Positions 42,699 to 51,738 of a stretch of DNA of 64,000 nucleotides are shown in pieces. A program made the translations under genes and the position numbers. Source of the DNA: an uncultured Bacteroidota bacterium (GTDB taxonomy: Bacteria > Bacteroidota > Bacteroidia > NS11-12g > UBA9320); assembly GCA_937124965.1 (NCBI GenBank), contig CAKZLB010000036.1, positions 186,001 through 250,000 of the forward strand, given 5' to 3'. Numbering within the stretch: position 1 is the stretch's first letter; each line of letters starts with the position of its first letter. Below the pieces are notes generated by a model. That model made no database searches, was not told the DNA's origin, and worked only from the letters and a program-made list of their open reading frames with translations.

Positions 42699-43985
42699 GT
42701 GAATAGCAATGTAAAAATCGCCCTAATCGGGTTAGGATATGTCGGATTACCTTTAGCCGTTGAGTTTGCACGTAAGTTTCCAGTGGTTGGCTTCGATATT
42801 AACAAAGCAAGAATTGACGAGTTAAATAAGGGGGTTGACAGTACCTTAGAAGTTGATGAAGCAAATTTAAAGAGTGTTTTAGTATCAAGTTTAGAGGGTC
42901 AAGAAACTGGTTTAATATGCTCTGATGATCCTGAAATGATTAAATCATCAAATGTTTATATCATAACTGTACCTACTCCTGTAGACAAATATAACAAACC
43001 CGACCTGACACCATTAATTGGTGCAACTAAAGGTGTGGCAAAAGTTATGTCAATCGGAGATACTGTAATTTATGAATCAACGGTTTATCCCGGTGCTACA
43101 GAAGATGAGTGTGTGCCAATTTTAGAAAAAGAAAGCGGATTAGTTTTTAATAAAGACTTTTTTGTTGGTTATTCTCCAGAAAGAATAAATCCAGGAGATA
43201 AAGAGCATACGGTAACAAAAATTCTAAAGGTAACTAGCGGGTCCACACCTGAAATTGCAACGCTTGTCGATAACCTGTATAAAGAAATTATTGTTGCAGG
43301 AACACACCTAGCGCCTTCTATCAAAGTTGCAGAAGCGGCGAAAGTGATTGAAAATAGCCAAAGAGATATCAATATTGCTTTCGTTAATGAATTGGCAATG
43401 ATCTTTAACCGAATGAACATCGATACTCATGACGTACTAGAAGCTGCGGGTACAAAGTGGAACTTCTTACCTTTTAAACCTGGTTTAGTTGGTGGTCACT
43501 GTATCGGAGTAGATCCGTATTATTTGGCTCAAAAAGCAGAAGAAGTAGGATATCACCCTGAAATTATTTTAGCTGGTAGAAGATTAAACGACAGTATGGG
43601 AGCATACGTTGCCTCTGAAATGGTCAAGTTAATGATAAAAAAGGGTATGAGCGTAAAGGGGTCAAAAGCCCTAATGCTGGGAATCACTTTCAAAGAAAAC
43701 TGTCCAGATATACGAAATACTAGAGCAATTGACATAGTAAACGAATTGAATGAATACGGTGTTCAAACGTTTGTTTATGATCCTTTGGCATCTTCTGAAG
43801 AAGTTAAACACGAATATGGAATCGATATGTTAACGTCTAAACCGAATTTGAATGATTTTGATGCAATAGTGTTAGCCGTAAGCCATACAGAATTCTTGAC
43901 ATACGACCTTACAACTTCTCCGAATCGAATTATTTATGATGTGAAAGGTATCTTACCAAAAGATTCCGTGGATAGCAGAATGTAA
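42699..43985 (+). CDS. UDP-N-acetylhexosamine 6-dehydrogenase-like (TviB/WbpA type)
   Basis: A 428-residue nucleotide-sugar dehydrogenase: [20 protein letters not shown] is the NAD fold, and [19 protein letters not shown] and [16 protein letters not shown] follow. The catalytic Cys lies in [20 protein letters not shown] and the C-terminal domain starts near [20 protein letters not shown]. It oxidises C6 of a UDP-sugar to the acid; the closest pattern is that of TviB, acting on UDP-GlcNAc or UDP-GalNAc. Start is GTG 42699. The next gene, a uronate-type epimerase, would act on its product. A UDP-glucose dehydrogenase role is less likely but not excluded. Confidence 0.85.
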   Translation: MNSNVKIALIGLGYVGLPLAVEFARKFPVVGFDINKARIDELNKGVDSTLEVDEANLKSVLVSSLEGQETGLICSDDPEMIKSSNVYIITVPTPVDKYNKPDLTPLIGATKGVAKVMSIGDTVIYESTVYPGATEDECVPILEKESGLVFNKDFFVGYSPERINPGDKEHTVTKILKVTSGSTPEIATLVDNLYKEIIVAGTHLAPSIKVAEAAKVIENSQRDINIAFVNELAMIFNRMNIDTHDVLEAAGTKWNFLPFKPGLVGGHCIGVDPYYLAQKAEEVGYHPEIILAGRRLNDSMGAYVASEMVKLMIKKGMSVKGSKALMLGITFKENCPDIRNTRAIDIVNELNEYGVQTFVYDPLASSEEVKHEYGIDMLTSKPNLNDFDAIVLAVSHTEFLTYDLTTSPNRIIYDVKGILPKDSVDSRM

Positions 43986-44025
43986 TTTGTTAAACACGAT
44001 CAAACAGTAAGAACAAAGACAAATA

Positions 44026-45081
44026 ATGGCGATACTTATAACAGGAACTGCTGGATTTATTGGATACCACCTATCAAATCGACTAATTGCAGAAGGTTTT
44101 GATGTGGTAGGATTGGACTGTATAAACGAATATTACGATGTAAATCTAAAATACGCTCGTTTAAAAACAGCCGGTATAAACAAAGAAGAAATCAAATATA
44201 ACAAACTGGTTCAAAGTGACATTCACAGCAACTATCGGTTTATCCAGTGTAAATTAGAGGACAAAGAATCAATTGACTCTCTTTTCGAAAGTCAAAAGTT
44301 TGAAATTGTTGTCAATTTAGCTGCACAGGCTGGCGTTCGATATTCGTTGACGAACCCATATACGTACTTGAGCAGTAACATAGATGGTTTTTTAAATATA
44401 TTGGAAGCTTGTAGGCACAACCCAGTAAAACATCTAGTTTACGCCTCAAGTTCTTCTGTTTATGGTTTAAATACAGACATTCCTTTTTCTGTAAAAGACA
44501 ACACGGATCACCCAATAAGCTTGTACGCAGCTAGTAAAAAAAGTAATGAGCTGATGGCTCACACATACAGTCATCTGTATAATATACCAACGACAGGCTT
44601 ACGATTCTTTACTGTTTATGGTCCATGGGGCCGTCCCGACATGGCATTGTTTATTTTTACGAAAGCCATTATGGAGAATAAACCGTTCGAGGTTTTTAAC
44701 AATGGAGATATGAGTCGTGATTTTACATATATCGACGATATTGTAGAAGGAATCACTCGATTAATGAAGAAACCACCAGTTAAAAATCCGAACTATAATC
44801 ACTCGGATCCTAATGCCGCTAAAAGTTCTTCTCCGTATCAAGTGTTTAATATAGGCAATAATGGACCTATTTCGTTGATGGAGTTTATAGAAGCTATTGA
44901 AAAAGCTACAGGTAAAGAAGGGATCAAAGATTTTCAACCAATTCAAGCAGGTGATGTACCAAGAACTTATGCAGACGTTGAAGATCTTTTCAACTACGTA
45001 AACTTCAGACCAGGTACACCCGTTGAAAAAGGAATTCAAAATTTCATCGATTGGTATACTGATTTTTACACTGTTTCTTAA
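44026..45081 (+). CDS. NAD-dependent UDP-uronate 4-epimerase (SDR family)
   Basis: A 351-residue extended SDR enzyme: ILITGTAGFIGYHLSNRL with the G-x-x-G-x-x-G motif, VVGLDCINEYYDVNLKYARL typical of UDP-glucuronate 4-epimerases, VYASSSSVYG, and the catalytic SLYAASKKSNELMAHTYSHL (Y-x-x-x-K). FFTVYGPWGRPDMALFIF matches the same group. It would epimerise UDP-GlcA or, given the TviB-like neighbour, UDP-HexNAcA (as TviC does). A 206-base gap with an inverted repeat separates it from neuB. Confidence 0.88.
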   Translation: MAILITGTAGFIGYHLSNRLIAEGFDVVGLDCINEYYDVNLKYARLKTAGINKEEIKYNKLVQSDIHSNYRFIQCKLEDKESIDSLFESQKFEIVVNLAAQAGVRYSLTNPYTYLSSNIDGFLNILEACRHNPVKHLVYASSSSVYGLNTDIPFSVKDNTDHPISLYAASKKSNELMAHTYSHLYNIPTTGLRFFTVYGPWGRPDMALFIFTKAIMENKPFEVFNNGDMSRDFTYIDDIVEGITRLMKKPPVKNPNYNHSDPNAAKSSSPYQVFNIGNNGPISLMEFIEAIEKATGKEGIKDFQPIQAGDVPRTYADVEDLFNYVNFRPGTPVEKGIQNFIDWYTDFYTVS

Positions 45082-45153
45082 GAATCTTCAAACCACATTC
45101 TGCTGAAGTAAGCAGGTGTTAAATTCAACTCACTTCTTAAAATGTTTGTATCG

Positions 45154-45180
45154 CGTGAGAATTCTGAATTGTATCTCACG
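45154..45180. other. Inverted repeat in the gap before neuB
   Basis: CGTGAGA (45154-45160) and TCTCACG (45174-45180) form a perfect 7-base inverted repeat around 13 bases, in the only sizeable gap (45082-45287) of the sugar-enzyme part of the locus. No T-run follows, so intrinsic termination is unlikely. It could be an operator or RNA hairpin. I see no coding potential in this gap. Confidence 0.45.
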
Positions 45181-45287
45181 ATTGCGACTGCATTGACCTA
45201 TCAAATCAACTTACATACATACTTAAGGTATTTTAGAATGATTTGATTTTCGCTAACTACCTATTAACTTTCGTTTTAAAATAACTC

Positions 45288-46286
45288 ATGACTTTTATTA
45301 TCGCTGAAATAGCTCAGGCACACGAAGGTAGCCTAGGCATTGCCCATAGTTACATTGATGCTTTAGCCAAAACAGGAGTTGATGCTGTAAAGTTTCAAAC
45401 TCATATAGCCGCTGCTGAAAGTAGTGAATATGAAGAGTTTAGAGTAAATTTTAGTTTTGAAGACAAGACGAGGTTCGACTATTGGCGTCGAATGGAATTC
45501 ACAGAAGAACAGTGGTTAGGATTAAAAAAACATTGTGAAGACCAAGGGATGGAGTTTATTTCATCCCCTTTTTCGATCCAAGCAGTAGAACTTTTGGAAC
45601 GCATTGGTGTAAAGAGATACAAAATTGGTTCTGGTGAAATGTCAAACTACTTGATGTTGCAAAAAATTGCAGAAACAGGAAAGCCAATAATTCTATCTTC
45701 TGGGATGAGCGACATGAAAGAACTTGATGATACGGTAGCTTTTTTAAGTAAATGGAATAACGAACTAAGTTTGTTACAATGCACAACTGCATATCCAACA
45801 CAGCCCAAAGAATGGGGCCTAAATATGATTCCAGTTCTAAAAGACAGGTACAAGTTTCCAATTGGATTCTCGGATCATTCTGCTAATATTTTTGCAGGTA
45901 TAGCGGCTGCAACATTAGGTGCAGACATTTTGGAGTTTCATGTTGTATTCAATCACTCAATGTTTGGACCTGACGCTAAAGCTTCTTTAACGATGGAACA
46001 AACTGCAATGCTGGTAGAAGGAGTTAGAAAAATTAACACATCACTGGATACAAGTTATAATAAAGATAGTATTGAAAAATATGACGCCCTGAAAGTTCTC
46101 TTTGGTAAAAGTTTAACCACTAAACACGCTGTAAAAAAGGGGCACACAGTTAGCATAAACGACTTGGAAACTTCCAAGCCAGGGAATAAAGGTATTTCTG
46201 CCAAACATTTTGAACAAATTATTGGAAAAAAGTGGGCGCATGATTTAACTTCACATCATTTTATTAACCAAAACGATTTAGAGTGA
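45288..46286 (+). CDS. neuB: NeuB-type nonulosonic acid synthase
   Basis: The 332-residue enzyme condenses phosphoenolpyruvate with an N-acetylmannosamine-type sugar to form a nonulosonic (sialic-type) acid. The TIM barrel starts IIAEIAQAHEGSLGIAHSYI, with AVKFQTHIAAAESS, FISSPFSIQAVELLE, YKIGSGEMSNYLML and ILSSGMSDMKELD. The SAF antifreeze-like domain at the C-terminus covers KSLTTKHAVKKGHTVSIN and ETSKPGNKGISAKHFEQ. Similar enzymes make Neu5Ac, legionaminate or pseudaminate. Since neither LegB/LegC nor PseB/PseC enzymes occur here, a NeuNAc-like product from ManNAc is the simplest reading. It overlaps neuC by 4 bases. Confidence 0.92.
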   Translation: MTFIIAEIAQAHEGSLGIAHSYIDALAKTGVDAVKFQTHIAAAESSEYEEFRVNFSFEDKTRFDYWRRMEFTEEQWLGLKKHCEDQGMEFISSPFSIQAVELLERIGVKRYKIGSGEMSNYLMLQKIAETGKPIILSSGMSDMKELDDTVAFLSKWNNELSLLQCTTAYPTQPKEWGLNMIPVLKDRYKFPIGFSDHSANIFAGIAAATLGADILEFHVVFNHSMFGPDAKASLTMEQTAMLVEGVRKINTSLDTSYNKDSIEKYDALKVLFGKSLTTKHAVKKGHTVSINDLETSKPGNKGISAKHFEQIIGKKWAHDLTSHHFINQNDLE

Positions 46287-47449
46287 ATAAAAAAAGGAAA
46301 ATAGCAGTAGTAATAACTGCAAGGCCAAGCTACAGTAGGATTAAAACTGCTCTACAGGCAATCAAAGATCATCCTGGTTTAGAACTACAATTGGTTGTAG
46401 CCGCTTCTGCCTTGTTGAACAGGTATGGCTCTGCAGTTAAGTATATTGAAAAAGATGGATTTGAAATTGAAGCTAAAGTTTTTAACGTACTTGAAGGTGA
46501 AAACCTGACAGCAGCTGCTAAAACAACTGGAATAGGTATTCTAGAACTTTCTACAGTTTTTGAAAACATCAAGCCAGACGTTGTAGTAACTGTTGCCGAC
46601 AGATTTGAAACCATGGCAACGGCGATTGCAGCCAGCTATATGAATATTCCACTTGTGCACATTCAAGGAGGAGAAGTCACAGGTAACATTGACGAAAAGG
46701 TGCGGCACGCAATAACAAAGCTGTCTGATTTACATTTGGTAGCTTCTCCAAAAGCATTGGAACGAGTAATCAAAATGGGTGAAAAACCTGAAACGGTAAT
46801 ACTAACTGGCTGTCCAAGTAACGATTTAGCAAATGAAGTTTTAAAAAATCCGTCACTAGATTTTGACCCGTTTGTAAAATATGGAGGTGTTGGTGCCGAT
46901 GTTAACCTAGAAGACGGGTATTTAGTAGTGATGCAACATCCTGTAACCAATGAATATGAGCTCAGTAGAAATCATATTGAAGAAACAATAAAAGCGGTAT
47001 CCAAAATTAATATGCCTACGTTATGGTTCTGGCCCAACGTAGACGCAGGTGCGGATGGAACTTCAAAAGGTTTGAGAATATTTAGAGAGAACAAACCAGA
47101 ATCAGCCAAGAAAATTCATTTCTTCAAGAATATGGAACCAGATGACTTTTTGAAGCTACTGAAGAACTCAAAATGTTTGATAGGAAATAGTTCAGTGGGT
47201 ATCAGGGAATGCGGATTTTTAGGGGTCCCAGTAGTTAATATTGGTACACGACAACAAGGAAGAGAGCGAAGTAAAAATGTTATTGACTGTGGTTACAATG
47301 AAGAAGAAATAGCACAATCAATAAACAGTCATCTTGAACATGGAAATTACACTTCTGACCCTATTTACGGAAATGGAGATGCCGGATTAAAAATAGCAGA
47401 TGCTATTTTGGCATGGAACCCAACGATAAACAAAATTCTTAATTATTAA
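46283..47449 (+). CDS. neuC: Hydrolysing UDP-GlcNAc 2-epimerase (NeuC type)
   Basis: A 388-residue GT-B-fold epimerase that would form ManNAc and UDP from UDP-GlcNAc (or the LegG equivalent from a trideoxy sugar). Landmarks: IAVVITARPSYSRIKTALQA, VTVADRFETMATAIAA, VHIQGGEVTGNIDEKVRHA, KLSDLHLVASPKALER, then MQHPVTNEYE and GNSSVGIRECGFLGVPVVN near the end. It starts with GTG at 46283, overlapping neuB by 4 bases (GTGA). Its stop overlaps the next ATG by one base. These overlaps indicate a translationally coupled unit. Confidence 0.92.
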   Translation: MNKKRKIAVVITARPSYSRIKTALQAIKDHPGLELQLVVAASALLNRYGSAVKYIEKDGFEIEAKVFNVLEGENLTAAAKTTGIGILELSTVFENIKPDVVVTVADRFETMATAIAASYMNIPLVHIQGGEVTGNIDEKVRHAITKLSDLHLVASPKALERVIKMGEKPETVILTGCPSNDLANEVLKNPSLDFDPFVKYGGVGADVNLEDGYLVVMQHPVTNEYELSRNHIEETIKAVSKINMPTLWFWPNVDAGADGTSKGLRIFRENKPESAKKIHFFKNMEPDDFLKLLKNSKCLIGNSSVGIRECGFLGVPVVNIGTRQQGRERSKNVIDCGYNEEEIAQSINSHLEHGNYTSDPIYGNGDAGLKIADAILAWNPTINKILNY

Positions 47450-48189
47450 TGATTGTAACATTAGACTCATTTCAATACGGGCGATTCACCGGAGAAAAAT
47501 TTGACAAAGATGAGGTCCTGCGTATCACAGAAAACCTGGATTACGCATTTTTTGCTTCTCTTGATGAAATAAATTCTGATTTTGGTGTAGAATCCATTGA
47601 AAAAACGAGCGCATGGATTAACATTCATGAAAACCCAGAGGATCAAATCGCAATTTGCAGCCCAACCTGCAGAAATGAAATAAGAAGAAGTTTTAAAATA
47701 GAGGACTTTACTATTGAAATTAATACAACTCCCCTCGAGGAGTTGTTTGCGTTTCATCTGCAATGTGAAAAAGAACGATCGTGGTTCCCAGTTCCACCCG
47801 AAGAACTTGCTGCTTCTGTAGTTGTATGTGTTAGATATCAAGATGAATTAATTGCAGGGATGTCTGCTTATTTTGAAAAAGACTTTTTAAGAGTTGGACG
47901 TATTTTTAGTAGAAGAAAATCAGAAAAGTACCAAGATCTCCGTCAAGTTGTATTTTCAAGTGCTTCTAGAAGAGTTGTTTATGAATTGACTAGAATTGCA
48001 TTAGAAAAAGGATACAAGTCTCTAGATTTAGGAGGAGTCGCAATTGATGACGCTGCAAAATCAGGTATTACAAAATTCAAAATGTCCTTTGGATCAGAAG
48101 TTAAGCCAATATATTTAGGTAGATTCCATGGCGAAAAACAAACTGAATTATTTGAGTATTGCTCAAAAAACGGTTTTGATTTAACGTAA
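47449..48189 (+). CDS. FemAB/GNAT-like acyltransferase in the nonulosonic acid cassette
   Basis: The 246-residue soluble protein shows the C-terminal half of a Fem/GNAT-fold acyltransferase: LIAGMSAYFEKDFLRVGRIF, VVYELTRIALEKGYKSLDLG and GVAIDDAAKSGITKFKMSFG, followed by VKPIYLGRFH. The 'DLGG...GI..FK..FG' pattern is that of FemAB-like N-acyltransferases that use aminoacyl-tRNA or acyl-CoA. The first ~120 residues are not recognised. Placed between neuC and the formyltransferase genes, it may transfer an acyl group to an amino group of the sugar. Start shares one base with the neuC stop (TAATG). Confidence 0.7.
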   Translation: MIVTLDSFQYGRFTGEKFDKDEVLRITENLDYAFFASLDEINSDFGVESIEKTSAWINIHENPEDQIAICSPTCRNEIRRSFKIEDFTIEINTTPLEELFAFHLQCEKERSWFPVPPEELAASVVVCVRYQDELIAGMSAYFEKDFLRVGRIFSRRKSEKYQDLRQVVFSSASRRVVYELTRIALEKGYKSLDLGGVAIDDAAKSGITKFKMSFGSEVKPIYLGRFHGEKQTELFEYCSKNGFDLT

Positions 48190-48198
48190 CAAACAGAA

Positions 48199-49164
48199 AT
48201 GATTCAAATCATCGGTCATAATGAAATTGTCCTTAACTTATGCAAAACGTTAAGAGCCAATAAAATACCATTTAAAGTTTTTAGTAACAAAAACGTTCTC
48301 GAAATAGGCGAAGAATATACTCAACTTGAAACTTTAGAGGAATTAAAGACAGAATTAAAAAAAAATATTGATTCTCTCATTATCTCAGCTGGTGCACCTT
48401 GGATTTTCACTACTGCTTTTTTAGAAACCTTTGAACCGACAGGGATATTTAACATCCATGGAACGCCCCTGCCACATGATAGAGGTGGTACTATTGTTTC
48501 ATGGCTTATTTTAAACCAAAAACGCATTGGTAATGCAATTATTCATAAAATAGTAAAGAATCCAGATGCTGGTCCTGTATTGATGACTAATGAATTCATT
48601 TATCCGTCTAGTTGTCATTTTCCAATTGATTATTTGAAGGAATACAATAGACAACAAGAGTTATTGGTAACTGAATTATGCCTCAATTGGAGTATAGGTA
48701 AAATAGATTTAACCAAAACTTCAGAGCAACCGCATTACCTTTCGACATATTGGCCTAGATTAAATGCAACTTTCAATGCGAGTATAGACTGGAATTGGAC
48801 CGGTGAAGAAATTGCATTGTTTATAAGAGCGTTCGACGAACCGTATAATGGTGCTCAAACCCTTTGGAGAGGTAAAACTATCTGGTTGAAAAATGCCTTT
48901 TTTCAAAAAGATGCAAATTATCACCCATTTCAATGGGGCATGGTATATCGTTATAGAGAACTGCGCGACACTTCTTATTTAGCGATTGCGGTAAATGCAG
49001 GTACTCTGTATGTAGAAACATGCCTTGATAATGACAAAAATAGTCTGATGAAAAAGATTAAAGAAGGCGATAGACTATACAACACAGACGAAAAATTATC
49101 CTCTTCCAAACAAAGAACAATAAAAACCAAAACTGGTTTTGGCACCCAAAATCAACTACAATGA
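48199..49164 (+). CDS. Formyltransferase-family enzyme, probable sugar N-formyltransferase
   Basis: The 321-residue protein has the formyltransferase fold with the catalytic triad in order: N85 and H87 in FNIHGTPLPHDRGG and D123 in NPDAGPVL. The N-terminal part is an atypical, shorter start (IQIIGHNEIVLNLCKTL), as in sugar N-formyltransferases rather than Fmt. There is a C-terminal OB-like part (WRGKTIWLKNAFF, then RYRELRDTSYLAIAVNAG). With 10-formyl-tetrahydrofolate it would formylate an amino sugar. Its stop overlaps the deacetylase start by 4 bases. A cytoplasmic housekeeping role is covered by fmt at 32211. Confidence 0.78.
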   Translation: MIQIIGHNEIVLNLCKTLRANKIPFKVFSNKNVLEIGEEYTQLETLEELKTELKKNIDSLIISAGAPWIFTTAFLETFEPTGIFNIHGTPLPHDRGGTIVSWLILNQKRIGNAIIHKIVKNPDAGPVLMTNEFIYPSSCHFPIDYLKEYNRQQELLVTELCLNWSIGKIDLTKTSEQPHYLSTYWPRLNATFNASIDWNWTGEEIALFIRAFDEPYNGAQTLWRGKTIWLKNAFFQKDANYHPFQWGMVYRYRELRDTSYLAIAVNAGTLYVETCLDNDKNSLMKKIKEGDRLYNTDEKLSSSKQRTIKTKTGFGTQNQLQ

Positions 49165-50075
49165 ATTTACTTATTGTAAACTTTCATTATTATGGTAATG
49201 AACAATACACCTCTGGCATCTACCCTGTTACTCCAGAGTTTTTTCAACGCCAAATAAGCACGTTAGCCAAAGAATATACGTTTATTAGTCAAGTTGAATT
49301 GGCTACGTATATACAAGAAAATAAGTACCCTGAAGGTAACTTTTGCTTAATAACATTTGACGATGGCCTGAAGCAGCAAATGCAGGTGTATAATTGGCTT
49401 TTAGAAAATAAAATACCAGCAATATTTTACGTTCCAACTAAGCCAATTACGGAATCTATTGTCCTAGACGTCCATAAGCTTCATTTTGTTAGAGCTTCTA
49501 TAGATGACACGGACTTAATAAAGTTGTTAAAAAAAGATACTGCTTATGACTATAGTATTGAAGATGCTAAAAAAGCAGAAGGGCAATATAAATATGATAA
49601 CGACCTTGCTCGAGAAATTAAATATCAGTTAAATTTCAAACTAAACGCTGAAGCCAAATCAGCTTTTATTAATTCCACTTTTAGTAGCTTATTCCCTAAC
49701 GAAGAAAAGTTTTCGCAAGACCTTTACATGAGTGAAGAGGATATCATAAAAATAGCTAAATCAAATATGCTTGGGTCTCATGGACACGAACATATCCCGT
49801 TAGCTCCAAGTCCAAAAGCTAAAAGTGATATCGTTAATTCCATCAAGTATTTAGAAAAACTCACCGATACTCCTGTTCTCTCGTTTTCGTACCCATATGG
49901 CAGTAAAGCCGCAGTTAACGATGAAATAACAGAACATTTTGCTGGATCGAATGTAGCGTTTGCGCTTACTATGTGGAGAGGAATCAATGATTTCAGTGGT
50001 TCCATTAACCCATTTCATCTACTTAGGGTTGATACAAATGATGCACCTGGTGGTAAAAATTATAAAGGGTTATAA
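49161..50075 (+). CDS. NodB-type deacetylase
   Basis: A 304-residue polysaccharide deacetylase-family protein: LIVNFHYYG at the N-terminus, CLITFDDGLKQQMQVYNWL with the metal/catalytic D67-D68 pair, and LGSHGHEHIPLA with the metal-binding His residues. FSYPYGSKAAVND and HLLRVDTNDAP follow. No signal peptide is seen, so it acts in the cytoplasm, on a small sugar or nucleotide-sugar and not on exported polymer. It overlaps the formyltransferase by 4 bases. In this setting it could expose the amino group that the formyl- or acyltransferase then modifies. Confidence 0.82.
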   Translation: MNLLIVNFHYYGNEQYTSGIYPVTPEFFQRQISTLAKEYTFISQVELATYIQENKYPEGNFCLITFDDGLKQQMQVYNWLLENKIPAIFYVPTKPITESIVLDVHKLHFVRASIDDTDLIKLLKKDTAYDYSIEDAKKAEGQYKYDNDLAREIKYQLNFKLNAEAKSAFINSTFSSLFPNEEKFSQDLYMSEEDIIKIAKSNMLGSHGHEHIPLAPSPKAKSDIVNSIKYLEKLTDTPVLSFSYPYGSKAAVNDEITEHFAGSNVAFALTMWRGINDFSGSINPFHLLRVDTNDAPGGKNYKGL

Positions 50076-50083
50076 AAGATAAA

Positions 50084-51025
50084 ATGCTCAAAATATTAAT
50101 AGCCGAAACAAAAGATTTCAGCGAAAAGGCAGTAAAAGCTTGTCAAGAATTTGCTGAAGTTGACTTAAGAGACATCGGAAATGATGATGTCGAAGATGCA
50201 CTTAATTCATACGACGTCTTTTGGTGTCGTTTAGGGTTTAAGTTAACGGCTGATAGAATTTTAGGAGCAGACAAGTGTAAATTTATTATTTGTCCGGTAA
50301 CGGGATTAGATCATATTGACTTAGTCGCGTGTGAACAAAAAGGAATTACTGTTATAAGTTTAAAAGGAGAAACTACATTTTTGAAGAAAGTTAGAGCCAC
50401 TGCAGAACTTACTTTGGCTTTAACGTTGGCTTTATTCAGAAACGTACCTAAAGCAGTACAATCCACTATAGAAGGTACATGGAACAGAGAGCCATTTAAA
50501 GGGATTGAAATTTTTGAAAAAAAAATTGGGATTCTTGGTTTTGGCAGACTGGGTCAAATTACTGCCGCCTATTTTAAAACAATGGGAGCTGATGTTTATG
50601 TATATGATGTAAAAGACATTAATACCAATGAGTTTACAGTCGTTTCCAGCATGAATGAACTGTTTGCAACTGTTGATGTGGTTTCAATTCATGTCAACTT
50701 AAATGCAGAAAACAAGCACTTAGTTAAAGCTGAACAAATAAACCAAATGAAACGTGGTGGGTATATTATAAATACTTCACGAGGTCAATTGGTACGCAGT
50801 AAAGATCTTGTCAGAGCATTAGAAGATGGACAATTGGCCGGTGCAGCAGTTGATGTTATTGAAGAAGAATTTAATCACCAAAGTGATCTCTTGTTATCGT
50901 ATTGCGCCAATCATCAAAATTTAATGATCACTCCTCACATCGGCGGTAATACCTATGAATCATTCGCTAAAACTGAATTGTATATGGTTGAAAAACTAAA
51001 GCAAAAACTGAATAAAGCACTATGA
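50084..51025 (+). CDS. D-2-hydroxyacid dehydrogenase (SerA-like)
   Basis: A 313-residue NAD-dependent dehydrogenase of the D-isomer-specific 2-hydroxyacid family. GILGFGRLGQITAAYFKTMG is the Rossmann dinucleotide motif and DVYVYDVKD the acidic NAD-binding strand. VSIHVNLNAENKHLV and GGYIINTSRGQLVRSKDLV carry the catalytic Arg, and the catalytic His lies in ITPHIGGNTYES. No ACT domain for serine feedback. It overlaps neuA by 4 bases. Inside the cassette it may make a hydroxy- or oxo-acid donor for sugar acylation, or oxidise the sugar. Canonical serine synthesis is less likely given the context. Confidence 0.8.
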   Translation: MLKILIAETKDFSEKAVKACQEFAEVDLRDIGNDDVEDALNSYDVFWCRLGFKLTADRILGADKCKFIICPVTGLDHIDLVACEQKGITVISLKGETTFLKKVRATAELTLALTLALFRNVPKAVQSTIEGTWNREPFKGIEIFEKKIGILGFGRLGQITAAYFKTMGADVYVYDVKDINTNEFTVVSSMNELFATVDVVSIHVNLNAENKHLVKAEQINQMKRGGYIINTSRGQLVRSKDLVRALEDGQLAGAAVDVIEEEFNHQSDLLLSYCANHQNLMITPHIGGNTYESFAKTELYMVEKLKQKLNKAL

Positions 51026-51723
51026 AAATATTAGCTATCATTCCAGCGAGGGAAGGCTCAAAGCGTGTGCCCCTAAAGAACTTTAGGCCGTTTGCAGAAA
51101 CTACCTTGCTTGATCTTGCCATACAGCAAGCGTTGAGTGCCACGTTAATTGATAAAATTGTCGTGAATTCAGATGCTCCACAAGTTAAAGAAATTGCTAA
51201 AAAATATGAGTCAGAAGGAATCGAATATTTGGAGCGTCCGAAAGAGTTAGCTACTGACGAGTCTCCTGCGATTGATTACATGTTGCAAACATTAGATCAC
51301 TATGAATCTAAAGGTCTATTCTATGACCTAGTTGTAATTATTCAAGCAAGCAGTCCTTTGAGAAATGGTAGCGACATTGATTCAACCATTCAGTTACTCC
51401 TTAACAATGAACAAGCAGATTCGGCTGTTAGCGTTGTTATGTTATCACACATGATTCATCCTCACAAGATGAAAACTATGAATGGTGATACACTACGACC
51501 TTGGTTAGTAGATGAAGGTCAAAAAACTTCTGCTCACGAGTTACCTGACATTTTTGTTAGAAATTGTGCAGTGTATGTTTTTAAGTCTGCACACCTGAAG
51601 AATGGAATTACTTACGGACCACAATCTTTAGGCTATGTAATGCCTGTCGAAACTTCAGTAGACATCAATGATATGATTGATTTTAAGTTCGCTGAATATT
51701 TATTCAAGGAAAAAAACACGTAG
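51022..51723 (+). CDS. neuA: CMP-nonulosonate cytidylyltransferase
   Basis: The 233-residue enzyme activates the nonulosonic acid as CMP-sugar. IIPAREGSKRVPLKNFRPF is the CTP-binding motif (A-R-x-G-S-K-x-x-x-x-K-N). KIVVNSDAPQVKEIAKKY, RPKELATDESPAIDYML and IIQASSPLRNGSDID are standard acylneuraminate cytidylyltransferase segments, and PVETSVDINDMIDFKFAEYL holds the conserved D-I-D. It closes the coupled run from neuB. Together with neuB and neuC this makes the CMP-activation of a sialic-type acid well supported. Confidence 0.93.
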   Translation: MKILAIIPAREGSKRVPLKNFRPFAETTLLDLAIQQALSATLIDKIVVNSDAPQVKEIAKKYESEGIEYLERPKELATDESPAIDYMLQTLDHYESKGLFYDLVVIIQASSPLRNGSDIDSTIQLLLNNEQADSAVSVVMLSHMIHPHKMKTMNGDTLRPWLVDEGQKTSAHELPDIFVRNCAVYVFKSAHLKNGITYGPQSLGYVMPVETSVDINDMIDFKFAEYLFKEKNT

Positions 51724-51738
51724 AATCGCTAGTTACAG

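Noticed and set aside
45082-45287. Possible intrinsic terminator before neuB
   Set aside because: The inverted repeat is not followed by a T-run and both arms are short.
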